Assembly: GCA_027055005.1 (NCBI GenBank)
Contig: JALUNR010000051.1
Location: forward strand, 1 to 42,656
Reading direction: 5' to 3'
DNA length: 42,656 bases
Source: Campylobacterales bacterium
Lineage (GTDB): Bacteria > Campylobacterota > Campylobacteria > Campylobacterales > QNZT01
The translations under genes and the position numbers were made by a program. Below, in pieces: positions 7,231-14,685 of the stretch. How positions within the stretch are numbered: the stretch's first letter is position 1; each line of letters begins with the position of its first letter. The notes beneath the pieces were generated by a model, which saw only the letters and a list, made by a program, of their open reading frames with translations, had not been told where the DNA came from and searched no databases.

Positions 7231-7272
7231 TTGATATAAATCAATACTATTTCCCCAATGTTACTATATAAT
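7231..7272 (+). promoter_or_regulatory. FNR/DNR-type box and -10 for the norCB operon
   Basis: A perfect TTGATATAAATCAA palindrome at 7231-7244 is followed by a consensus TATAAT at 7267-7272, centre to centre 32 bases, as at the other two boxes. This is a class II FNR/DNR-type promoter with a predicted start near 7279, about 30 bases before the ATG at 7311. It probably drives 7311-9923 as one transcript. Confidence 0.82.
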
Positions 7273-7310
7273 TTTATTGCTAATATAAAATATGTAACTA
7301 AAGGATTAAA

Positions 7311-7649
7311 ATGGAACAAATTGTTGTATGGCATAACATAGCACCATCTGAGTTTTTAAGGATCTTTGTTGTGTCCACTCTTGTTCTAGTTTTTGGAGTA
7401 GGATATGCTGGTACCATAACCCTCTCTAAAATGCAATACTTTTCCAAAAAGTGGCAAATCCTCGGTTATATATTTTGGGCACTACAAACATACTGCTTAT
7501 ATGATATGTCCATTTTAATCCAAAGTAGCCATTTTACCACAAAAGTTTTAATGGTTACTATGATTGTTTATCTCTTTGTACCTCATCTATACTTCTATCT
7601 AATAGATGAAAGTGAAAAGAGATATGAAAAAAATGGCCATCCTCATTAA
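7311..7649 (+). CDS. Three-helix membrane protein encoded ahead of norC
   Basis: Not recognised by family. The 112-residue product has three hydrophobic helices (about 16-36, 47-68 and 77-98) and a short charged C-terminal tail ending HPH. AAAGGA precedes the ATG. It is the first gene after the FNR-type promoter and ends 26 bases before norC, so it is very likely co-expressed with the cytochrome c-dependent NO reductase. An accessory or assembly subunit of NorCB is a reasonable guess. It has no cytochrome or copper motif and is not a NorE (CoxIII-like), NorQ or NorD protein. Confidence 0.65.
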   Translation: MEQIVVWHNIAPSEFLRIFVVSTLVLVFGVGYAGTITLSKMQYFSKKWQILGYIFWALQTYCLYDMSILIQSSHFTTKVLMVTMIVYLFVPHLYFYLIDESEKRYEKNGHPH

Positions 7650-7675
7650 AAGTAGTAAAATTTTAAGGAGGAAGT

Positions 7676-8341
7676 ATGGAAGAAAATCTTTCAGTGTGGA
7701 CGAGTATATCGTTTTGGCGAAGATCAGCAGCTTGGGTTACTGGTTTTGCAACTATTCTTTTAATTTGGCTAACATTTGACACTATTGGTCAAATTACTAT
7801 GGGTACAGATAAAGATTTGCAAAGTGGAGTAACCAAAAGAGTACCAGCTCCTACTGTAATCAATTATCATATTGATTACAAAATGAGTCAAAAAAGAGGT
7901 CATGAAGTTCCTGTTATTGGTCATAAAGAGCCTTTTTTTGGTAAAGAGTGGTCAATTAAAGATGCTAGAGCATTATTACACTTAGGAAAACTTACAGTTC
8001 AAGCAAAAAACTGTATGGATTGTCATACACTTTTAGGAAATGGGGCTTATTATGCACCAGATCTTACAAAAGCATGGCTTGATCCAAAGTGGAACAATGG
8101 AACTATGGAAGGTATAACTGGTAAAAAAACAAAAGAAGAAGCAATAGCTGAGTTTTTACAACATCCATCAAGATACCCAACTCATGCAAGAAAAATGCCA
8201 AATCTTGGTATAACTGCCAAAGAGGCTCAAGGTATAGTTGCATTTTTAAAACATATGAGTTCAATAGATACAAACGGTTTCCCTAGAAATTTCTCAAAAA
8301 CTGTTGACCAATATAAAGCAGGAGGAACAAATGCTCACTAG
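7676..8341 (+). CDS. norC: Nitric oxide reductase cytochrome c subunit NorC
   Basis: A 221-residue membrane-anchored cytochrome c. One helix (about 18-36) precedes a periplasmic domain with heme site C113-M-D-C116-H117, the TLLGNGAYYAPDLTKAW sequence diagnostic of NorC, and a likely axial Met174 (ARKMPN). It passes electrons from soluble cytochromes to NorB. It is longer than the usual 150 residues because of an extra segment between the anchor and heme (about 45-105). A strong AAGGAGGA precedes the ATG. It overlaps norB by 11 bases. Confidence 0.93.
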   Translation: MEENLSVWTSISFWRRSAAWVTGFATILLIWLTFDTIGQITMGTDKDLQSGVTKRVPAPTVINYHIDYKMSQKRGHEVPVIGHKEPFFGKEWSIKDARALLHLGKLTVQAKNCMDCHTLLGNGAYYAPDLTKAWLDPKWNNGTMEGITGKKTKEEAIAEFLQHPSRYPTHARKMPNLGITAKEAQGIVAFLKHMSSIDTNGFPRNFSKTVDQYKAGGTNAH

Positions 8342-9755
8342 TATAAAAACAGATAATATATCGCCAACTAAAAAACTGGGGATGATGTACTTTAGAGTTG
8401 CTATTGTTCTTTTTGGAGCACAACTTCTAATGGGTTTAATCGCTGCCATACAATTTATATATCCAAATTTTTTATTTGAGATATTTGATTTTTCAGTAGC
8501 AAGGATGGTTCATATAAATGCACTTGTAGTATGGATGCTATATGCTATGATTGGTTCAGTTTATTATATGCTTCCTGATGAAACAGGAGAAGAAGCAGTA
8601 GGACTTGGACTTGGAAAACTAGCTTTTTGGGTACTTACTGCTGCAGTTGCAGTTGTTGTTTTAGTATTTATTTTTATCCAAGTTGGACCTGGTAAAGAGA
8701 GTACTATTTGGTTTATAAATGAAGGTAGAGAGTATATAGAAGCTCCAAGATGGGCTGATATAGGTATAGTCGTTGTGGTTTTAATCTTTTATTATAATGT
8801 TTTCTTTACATTCTTAAAAGGTAGAAAAACTGGAATCATGACTGTCATGATAGCCAACCTTTTAGCTCTAGCTGGTCTCTACTTAGCAGGTATGTTCTTC
8901 ACTGACAATATTTCTATGGATCAGTACTGGTGGTGGTGGGTTATCCACTTATGGGTTGAAGCTACTTGGGAAGTTTTTGTTGGTACCCTAGCTGCTTATG
9001 CTCTTATCAAAATAATCTCTGCAAAAAGAGAAATAGTTGAGATGTGGTTATGGATAGAGGTATTAATGCTATTTGGTTCAGGAATTTTAGGTCTTGGACA
9101 TCACTATTTTTGGATAGGTACTCCTGAGTATTGGTGGGAGATTGGTGCACTTTTTTCTTCACTTGAACCAGTTCCACTAGTTGCTATGTTTGTTCATGTA
9201 CTATATGATTGGGGTAAAGAACAAGGTGCAAATGGAAATAAACCAGCTATTATGAATGGTCCTGCTATGGCTTGGATTGTTACAAATGCATTTGGTAACT
9301 TCCTTGGTGCTGGTATATGGGGATTTTTCCATACATTGCCTCAAGTAAATATCTATACTCACGGTACTCAGTTTACTGCAGCTCATGGACACTTAGCTTT
9401 CTTTGGAGCTTATGCAACTATTCTTATAGGTATGATGTATATGGGTGTTCAAGGAGCATATGGTGTAAAACAAATGAAAGCAACTTTCAACTCTAAAATG
9501 GCAATCTTTTTGATAACATTTGGTGTTATGGGTATGACTATTGCTCTAACCATCGCTGGATATGAGCAAGTTTTAGTTGAAAGAGCTGAACTAGGTGGCG
9601 GTTGGGATGCATTCTTTACTGCTCAAAACTTACCTTGGTATGTTCAAGCACAAGTTTGGAGAACAATCATGGGTATAGTAACATTTATAGGTTTTGTATA
9701 TCTTGTGTTGGATCTTCTAACTATAGGAACAAAAGCAAAATCTCAAGAAGTATAA
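8331..9755 (+). CDS. norB: Nitric oxide reductase catalytic subunit NorB (cNOR)
   Basis: NorB reduces two NO to N2O at a heme b3/non-heme iron site in the inner membrane. All hallmarks are present in this 474-residue protein: H61 in helix 2, H206 and E210 in VIHLWVEA, H257-H258, and H352/H354 (AAHGHLAF). The glutamates marking an FeB site rather than CuB are kept, unlike the unusual enzyme at 3741-5414. I chose ATG 8331 because AGGAGG at 8320-8325 stands ahead of it; a TTG at 8304 would extend the frame by nine residues without such a site. It follows norC directly and is followed by a 52-aa ORF. Confidence 0.95.
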   Translation: MLTSIKTDNISPTKKLGMMYFRVAIVLFGAQLLMGLIAAIQFIYPNFLFEIFDFSVARMVHINALVVWMLYAMIGSVYYMLPDETGEEAVGLGLGKLAFWVLTAAVAVVVLVFIFIQVGPGKESTIWFINEGREYIEAPRWADIGIVVVVLIFYYNVFFTFLKGRKTGIMTVMIANLLALAGLYLAGMFFTDNISMDQYWWWWVIHLWVEATWEVFVGTLAAYALIKIISAKREIVEMWLWIEVLMLFGSGILGLGHHYFWIGTPEYWWEIGALFSSLEPVPLVAMFVHVLYDWGKEQGANGNKPAIMNGPAMAWIVTNAFGNFLGAGIWGFFHTLPQVNIYTHGTQFTAAHGHLAFFGAYATILIGMMYMGVQGAYGVKQMKATFNSKMAIFLITFGVMGMTIALTIAGYEQVLVERAELGGGWDAFFTAQNLPWYVQAQVWRTIMGIVTFIGFVYLVLDLLTIGTKAKSQEV

Positions 9756-9764
9756 GGAGAAAAT

Positions 9765-9923
9765 ATGAATTTTCATTTAATAGAACCATTTACAGATGTA
9801 AATCATAGTTTTTTCGGTATGTTAAATCAGGGTCCTTTGACTTTGACTATATTTTTACATACTGTTATAATCCTTCCTATGTTTTGGATTTACTTTAGTG
9901 AAAAGAAAAAACTAGGAAAATAA
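9765..9923 (+). CDS. Small single-helix membrane protein encoded after norB
   Basis: A 52-codon ORF starting nine bases after the norB stop, with AAGGAGA six bases before the ATG. It encodes an N-terminal polar segment (about 1-22), one hydrophobic helix (about 23-44, containing TLTIFLHTVIILPMFWIYF) and a basic C-terminus. It ends right at the base of a strong terminator hairpin, so it is the last gene of the norCB transcript. The size and form resemble the small CcoQ/CydX-type subunits of terminal oxidases. A role as a NorCB accessory subunit is inferred; I do not recognise a named family. Confidence 0.72.
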   Translation: MNFHLIEPFTDVNHSFFGMLNQGPLTLTIFLHTVIILPMFWIYFSEKKKLGK

Positions 9924-9962
9924 AATATTAAAGGGGGATATCCCTCTTTAATATTATTTTTA
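9924..9962 (+). terminator. Rho-independent terminator of the norCB operon
   Basis: A 14-base stem with one mismatch (AATATTAAAGGGGG paired to CCCTCTTTAATATT) is followed by ATTTTT. It starts directly after the TAA at 9921-9923. The convergent minus-strand gene ends at 9968, so the hairpin may act in both directions. Confidence 0.85.
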
Positions 9963-9967
9963 AACTC

Positions 9968-10372
9968 TTATCTCACCCATGTTCCTCTTTTAAAACTACT
10001 TCTACCTCTACTTATAATTCGTACATTTATACTATAATCATATATATCTACTTTTATTATTGGATTACCATATAATATATCTTGTTTCGCACTCCAACTA
10101 ACAGAACCATTTTTTATCATCCTTTCCAACCTAGCCCTATTTCTTTTATTACTAAATATAGAATCCCAAGTATCAGCACTTTGTCTAATTCTTCTAATAT
10201 GATAATTAAATCTATCCTGTCTAATAATAGCAGCTACACTATGCAATCTAACTCCTCTACTATTATAATGATCTACATCAGCAAGTTTTGCATAATAAGT
10301 ACCAATATATCCTGCATTTAAAATAGATACACTAAAACCTAAACTCAACAACAATCTTGTTAAATTTCTCAT
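9968..10372 (-). CDS. Secreted basic protein, unknown function
   Basis: Not recognised. The 134 residues begin with a Sec signal peptide (cleavage after LNA, about residue 20). The mature part is strongly basic, with many Arg residues, repeated Tyr/Ile patterns and no cysteine. A strong AAGGAGGG lies before the ATG. It starts 27 bases after the peptidase gene on the same strand and is likely co-transcribed with it. The positive charge suggests binding to the cell envelope or nucleic acid, but this is only a charge-based guess. Confidence 0.6.
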   Translation of the reverse strand: MRNLTRLLLSLGFSVSILNAGYIGTYYAKLADVDHYNSRGVRLHSVAAIIRQDRFNYHIRRIRQSADTWDSIFSNKRNRARLERMIKNGSVSWSAKQDILYGNPIIKVDIYDYSINVRIISRGRSSFKRGTWVR

Positions 10373-10399
10373 TTTTCCCTCCTTATTGTGAAATTTAAT

Positions 10400-11125
10400 T
10401 TAATTTTTTTTTATCAATTCTGGTCTATATTCAAAGTGCATAGTATCAAAATGCTTCCATTTGCCACCCCATATAAATCCTTCACTTTCAAAAACTTTTA
10501 CTATTTCCAAAGGAATTTTATTTTTATAATTTTTACTCCATTTCCAATAATTAGCATATTTTGTATTTAAATCTATAGCTATTCCAAAGGAGTGTGCACT
10601 AAGTCTTTTTGTTCCAGATATATATCTCCAATTAAAGGTACCACCTAATGGAAATAAAAATTTTTCAATATCTGACTTCTTTCTTATTAAATTTTTCAAC
10701 TTCTTTTCGACATTTTTTAACTTAATCACTACATCATTTAACTTATTTATTTTTATCTTTTCACCAAACCAATTTATAGTTACTAAATTTTTATATACAG
10801 TATTTTTATTTTTTCCATATATTTTTTTAAATAATTGTTCATTTCTTATACGACCAGCATCATTTCTATTTAAGTTTTTAAAATTTTTAGGATACTTATA
10901 ATAAAATATATCCTCTATATCAGGATTATTTAATAATTTATCAAAATTTTTCTTCTTACCATCATCATAAATAAGTGTACTACCATCAGTAAAGATAATA
11001 TAATTTTTTCTACACCCTTTTATATCTTTATATTTTTTTATTAAAATATCCACATTCTTATCACATCTTGCATATAAATTTATAGCCAAAAACATCAAAA
11101 TACAATATAAAATATTTTCCTTCAT
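10400..11125 (-). CDS. Secreted M15-family (D-Ala-D-Ala carboxypeptidase-like) metallopeptidase
   Basis: The 241-residue protein has a short signal sequence (about 1-20) and a C-terminal M15 catalytic domain. Zinc ligands are visible as H178 and D185 in SAHSFGIAIDLN and H230 in MHFEYRPEL, the S-x-H-x6-D ... H-x-E layout of VanY/L-Ala-D-Glu endopeptidase relatives. Such enzymes trim peptidoglycan peptides in the periplasm. The N-terminal 150 residues are Lys/Asn-rich and unassigned. It sits ahead of a secreted basic protein in a two-gene unit. The exact bond cleaved cannot be told from sequence. Confidence 0.75.
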   Translation of the reverse strand: MKENILYCILMFLAINLYARCDKNVDILIKKYKDIKGCRKNYIIFTDGSTLIYDDGKKKNFDKLLNNPDIEDIFYYKYPKNFKNLNRNDAGRIRNEQLFKKIYGKNKNTVYKNLVTINWFGEKIKINKLNDVVIKLKNVEKKLKNLIRKKSDIEKFLFPLGGTFNWRYISGTKRLSAHSFGIAIDLNTKYANYWKWSKNYKNKIPLEIVKVFESEGFIWGGKWKHFDTMHFEYRPELIKKN

Positions 11126-11153
11126 ATTATATTATAACTCTATATAGTAAAAA

Positions 11154-11192
11154 TAATTTTAAGTTTTTAAAATATATTTAATTTTAAGTTTT
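11154..11192. repeat. 14-base direct repeat between the peptidase and dehydratase genes
   Basis: The 14-mer TAATTTTAAGTTTT occurs at 11154-11167 and again at 11179-11192, 25 bases apart, in the short spacer between the minus-strand genes ending at 11191 and starting at 11125. It could be an operator for the peptidase gene, but the region is very AT-rich and chance is possible. Confidence 0.35.
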
Positions 11193-12042
11193 ACGTAGTA
11201 ATAAATTTCTTTCTTATTCTATGACTCTCATAAGTTCCTAATATTTTAACTTCAGTAGAGAAAAAATCTAACTCTTCTAAAGCTCTTTTCATACAATCAG
11301 AATCAATATGCCCCTCTATATCAGCATGAAATCCAGTAGCATTTAGTGCGTTTTCAGCCGAGTAACTCTCTAATTTTAAAAGATTTATCCCATTTGTAGC
11401 AAAACCACCTAAGGCTTTATAAAGCGAGGCAGGAATATTTCTTACTTGAAAGATGATAGATGTTGAATAACTCTTACTTTTGTTAAATTTAGGTATTTCT
11501 TTATTTTTTGAAAGTATAAAAAATCTAGTAGTATTCCCTTTTATATCTTCAAAATGCTCTTGTAAAATCTTTAAATCATAAATTTTAGCTGCTAATGATG
11601 AAGCGATAGCTCCAAAAGATTTATCATTTAACTCTTTTATCTCTTTTGCACTTCCAGCAGTGTCTAGTTTTGCTATCGGTGTTAGATTTAGCTTACTTAT
11701 ATTATGAGAGCATTGTGCTAAAGCTTGTGGATGTGAAGCGACATATCTTAAATTTTCTATTTTTGATCCCTTTATTCCAAGCAAACAGTGAACTACTGGT
11801 TGAAAATGTTCCCCTACCACATAAAGATTCATCTTTGGAATAAGTCTATATATCTCCTCTACCCTTCCAGCAGTAGAATTTTCAAGTGGAATCATAGCAT
11901 ATATAGCTCTTTCATCCTCTACCATTCTCATAGCTTCGCTAAAAGTCTCACAAGCAACAGCATTTAAGTTTGGATAGGCACTACGACAAGCTTGCTCACT
12001 ATAAGCTCCACTAACACCTTGATAAGCTATTTTTGTAGTCAT
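11191..12042 (-). CDS. Stand-alone prephenate dehydratase with ACT domain
   Basis: A 283-residue enzyme of the type that converts prephenate to phenylpyruvate in phenylalanine synthesis. A PDT domain (about 1-180) begins with IAYQGVSGAYSEQA, contains IPLENSTAGRV and ends with the catalytic-region TTRFFILS. An ACT domain follows (about 195-275). In the ACT domain the phenylalanine-binding ESRP motif reads ESYS and the GALV-type motif is altered, so classical Phe inhibition is doubtful. I chose ATG 12042, because family homology begins there; an extended frame would overlap porB by 47 bases. It is a paralogue of the fused PheA at 41581-42645 and has no chorismate mutase domain. Confidence 0.85.
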   Translation of the reverse strand: MTTKIAYQGVSGAYSEQACRSAYPNLNAVACETFSEAMRMVEDERAIYAMIPLENSTAGRVEEIYRLIPKMNLYVVGEHFQPVVHCLLGIKGSKIENLRYVASHPQALAQCSHNISKLNLTPIAKLDTAGSAKEIKELNDKSFGAIASSLAAKIYDLKILQEHFEDIKGNTTRFFILSKNKEIPKFNKSKSYSTSIIFQVRNIPASLYKALGGFATNGINLLKLESYSAENALNATGFHADIEGHIDSDCMKRALEELDFFSTEVKILGTYESHRIRKKFITT

Positions 12043-12082
12043 GATTTTCTTTTGTTTTGAAGTTATAAGGGAAGAAGAGTTT

Positions 12083-13033
12083 TTAAACTCTTGCTTCCTC
12101 TCTTCTTTGTAGGTACTCCCATCTAGCATCTACTCTTTTTTGCCACTCTTCAAGAACATGAGCATTTTCAGGTTTAAACAAGTGTTTAAATCTTCCTTGA
12201 GATGCTAAGTAATCTTTAACAGGGATTACTTTTTTAGGTCTGTAAAGGATGTTTAACTCTGTACCATCTATTATTTCATATAGAGGAAAAACTAAACTCT
12301 CTGTTGCTAAATCTGATATATCGATAGTTTGATTTGGAGCAAATTTCCACTCAGTTGTACATGCACTCATAGCATTTATATAACAAGGTCCTTCATTAGC
12401 TAATGCTTTTTGAAAAGATTTAACCATAAGTTTCCATTTGTTTGGTGCTACTTGAGCAACATAAGAGGCTCCATTAGCCGCCATAATACCAACCATATCT
12501 TTTTTGTTTTGCTTCTCTCCATAACTTACGCGACCTGCTGGACTTGTTGTAGTTGATGCACCTATGGGAGTAGATGAACTTCTCTGACCTCCAGTATTTG
12601 CATAAACTTCATTGTCAAGACAGATATATGTAAAGTCATGACCTCTCTCAACAGCTCCACTTAACCACTGAAAACCTATATCATAAGTACTTCCATCTCC
12701 ACCAAATGCAACAAATTTTACACTTCTATCTGGATCTTTTAAAGTTCCTTTTCTTTTTCTAGCTTTATACATAGCCTCTGCACAACTAGCAGTAGTAGCA
12801 GCATTTTCAAATCCAACATGTATCCAACTTGTATCCCAAGAAGTATATGGATAAACTGCTGTTGAAACTTCTAAACATCCTGTATTTGTAGAGATAACCA
12901 AGTCATCATCTGTACAGTTCATAAGCTCTCTTACAATGATAGAGTGAGCACACCCTGGACAAAGTAGGTGAGCTCCTTCAAATCTATCATTTGAAGTTGA
13001 AAACTCTTTTAAATTTTTTATTATTTTACTCAT
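12083..13033 (-). CDS. porB: Pyruvate:ferredoxin oxidoreductase beta subunit (TPP-binding)
   Basis: A 316-residue subunit holding thiamine diphosphate and a 4Fe-4S cluster. Visible landmarks are LCPGCAHS near the N-terminus, the GDGSTYDIGFQWL thiamine-binding motif, and the DNEVYANTGGQRS segment with TPIGAS typical of PorB/VorB proteins. The enzyme oxidises pyruvate to acetyl-CoA and CO2 with ferredoxin or flavodoxin as acceptor. It is the last por gene, 12 bases after porA. The four-subunit layout matches the Helicobacter/Arcobacter type, in contrast to the single-chain enzyme of C. jejuni. Confidence 0.93.
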   Translation of the reverse strand: MSKIIKNLKEFSTSNDRFEGAHLLCPGCAHSIIVRELMNCTDDDLVISTNTGCLEVSTAVYPYTSWDTSWIHVGFENAATTASCAEAMYKARKRKGTLKDPDRSVKFVAFGGDGSTYDIGFQWLSGAVERGHDFTYICLDNEVYANTGGQRSSSTPIGASTTTSPAGRVSYGEKQNKKDMVGIMAANGASYVAQVAPNKWKLMVKSFQKALANEGPCYINAMSACTTEWKFAPNQTIDISDLATESLVFPLYEIIDGTELNILYRPKKVIPVKDYLASQGRFKHLFKPENAHVLEEWQKRVDARWEYLQRREEARV

Positions 13034-13045
13034 AACACTCTCCCC

Positions 13046-14272
13046 CTACTTTTGCTCAAAAAATTCTAAAGTTGGACCTCTTAGTCCACTAAATTTTTGT
13101 ACTTTACCGATAATCTTACCAGCTTTTGCACACTCAGCCAAATCTTTATATATACCTTTTAAATGCTCTTGAGTCATATCTCTACCACCAAGACCATAGA
13201 TATAGTTTACCATAGGAACAAAGTTTCCACTACTGTACATTGCAGCCGCTACTTCATTATAAAGCATACCCATAGCACCACCTGGTGCACTTCTATCAAG
13301 ACAAGCTACCGCTTTTACATTTGAGAGAGCTTCTCTTATATCATCAAAAGGGAATGGTCTTAGTACTCTTGGAGCAACAACACCAGCTTTTATACCATCT
13401 TTTCTCATCTCTTCTGCAGCCATTACAGCACTCTCAACAGTAGTTCCAAGAGCAACGATAGCTACTTCTGCATCTTCCATCAAGTAACTTTCAACTCTGT
13501 TATATTTTCTACCAGTCTTTTTTTCAAACTCTGCAAAAACTTTCTCGATAACATCTCTACTATCCATCAAAGCTTTATGTTGTTTAGCTTTATGCTCAAA
13601 GTGCCAATCCTCTTCAGTTTGAGCACCATAAGTAACAGCTCTACTAAAATCAAGTAAATCATCTTTTGATTTATATTCACCAATAAAAGCATAAGCATCT
13701 TCATCTTGTAAAGGCTTAACCTTTTGGGCAGTATGAGAACATATAAATCCATCTTGATGAACTGCAACAGGAAGCCTTACACTCATATCCTCGCCTATTT
13801 TAAATGCACAAAGCATCAAATCATAAGATTCTTGTGGGTTAAATGCACAAAGATTAATCCAACCTGCATCTCTTGTTAAGTACATATCTGAGTGATCACC
13901 ATTTACATTTAATGGTGCAGCTAAAGCTCTGTTTACCATTGCTAGTACGATAGGAAGTCTCATACCACTTGCTTGATAGAGTACTTCTACCATCAAAGCT
14001 ATACCTTGAGAACTACTTGCAGTTGCAACTCTACCACCAGCTGCAGCTGCACCAACACAACCACTCATAGCAGCATGCTCACTCTCAACCATAACAAACT
14101 CACCATCGATATAGCCATCAGCTAAAAACTTAGCATAGTTTTGAACTGTTGGAGTTGATGGTGTAATAGGATATGCCGCAACAACATCAATCTGAGCTTG
14201 TCTCATAGCTTGTGAAAAAGCCATGTTACCATCCCAAACTTCTACCTCTTGTAACTCTAATTTCTCTGCCAT
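13046..14272 (-). CDS. porA: Pyruvate:ferredoxin oxidoreductase alpha subunit
   Basis: The 408-residue alpha subunit carries the pyrimidine-binding domain (YPITPSTPTVQ near residue 35, VESEHAAMSGCVGAAAAGGR) and the transketolase C-terminal-like domain II (about 260-390, including VAPRVLRPFPFDDI). It pairs with PorB to form the active site. Length is normal. It lies between porD and porB with gaps of only 2 and 12 bases, so all four por genes are one operon. Confidence 0.93.
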   Translation of the reverse strand: MAEKLELQEVEVWDGNMAFSQAMRQAQIDVVAAYPITPSTPTVQNYAKFLADGYIDGEFVMVESEHAAMSGCVGAAAAGGRVATASSSQGIALMVEVLYQASGMRLPIVLAMVNRALAAPLNVNGDHSDMYLTRDAGWINLCAFNPQESYDLMLCAFKIGEDMSVRLPVAVHQDGFICSHTAQKVKPLQDEDAYAFIGEYKSKDDLLDFSRAVTYGAQTEEDWHFEHKAKQHKALMDSRDVIEKVFAEFEKKTGRKYNRVESYLMEDAEVAIVALGTTVESAVMAAEEMRKDGIKAGVVAPRVLRPFPFDDIREALSNVKAVACLDRSAPGGAMGMLYNEVAAAMYSSGNFVPMVNYIYGLGGRDMTQEHLKGIYKDLAECAKAGKIIGKVQKFSGLRGPTLEFFEQK

Positions 14273-14274
14273 TA

Positions 14275-14676
14275 TTAATCCTTACTCTTTTTCTTTTTCT
14301 CAGGCCACTTAGCAAGTGCATCTTCATTTTTTTCATTTTCACCAAACATTAAAAGTGATTTTGGATTTGTAGGACAAACTTCCACACAAACTCCACAACC
14401 TTTACAGTGATCATAATCAACACCAATCATTTTTTTATCTCTACTTATGATAGAAGTATCTGGACAATATACCCAACAATTTTGACAATCTATACATATA
14501 TCTCTATTATAAACTGGCTTTATTACTCTCCAATCTCCAACATAAGCTTTAAAAGAGTTCCACTCGGCATAAGGTCTATCTTCTTGTTTGGTTTCTACCG
14601 CTTTATCAAATTCACCATCAAATGAAAAAAGCAGTGTCCCATCATTTACTTCATCCCAACCTACATATTTACTCAT
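14275..14676 (-). CDS. porD: Pyruvate:ferredoxin oxidoreductase delta subunit (2x[4Fe-4S] ferredoxin)
   Basis: The 133-residue subunit has two CxxCxxCxxxC(P) motifs: C61, C64, C67, C71 and C91, C94, C97, C101. These carry electrons away from the PorB site. An N-terminal extension of about 55 residues with W-D-E-V and RPYAEWNSFKAYVGDWR is typical of this subunit in Campylobacterota. It sits between porG and porA with gaps of 9 and 2 bases. Confidence 0.92.
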   Translation of the reverse strand: MSKYVGWDEVNDGTLLFSFDGEFDKAVETKQEDRPYAEWNSFKAYVGDWRVIKPVYNRDICIDCQNCWVYCPDTSIISRDKKMIGVDYDHCKGCGVCVEVCPTNPKSLLMFGENEKNEDALAKWPEKKKKSKD

Positions 14677-14685
14677 TTTTTACCC

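Noticed and set aside
8304..8330. TTG start extending norB by nine residues
   Set aside because: AGGAGG sits directly before the ATG at 8331, and the extension lies within the norC end without a ribosome site of its own.
9602..9808. 68-codon plus-strand ORF overlapping the end of norB
   Set aside because: It lies out of frame inside norB, is Ser/Asn/Cys-rich shadow sequence, and conflicts with the better-supported 52-codon ORF at 9765-9923.
12043..12129. N-terminal extension of the stand-alone prephenate dehydratase
   Set aside because: Family similarity begins at the ATG at 12042; the extension is low complexity and lies within porB.
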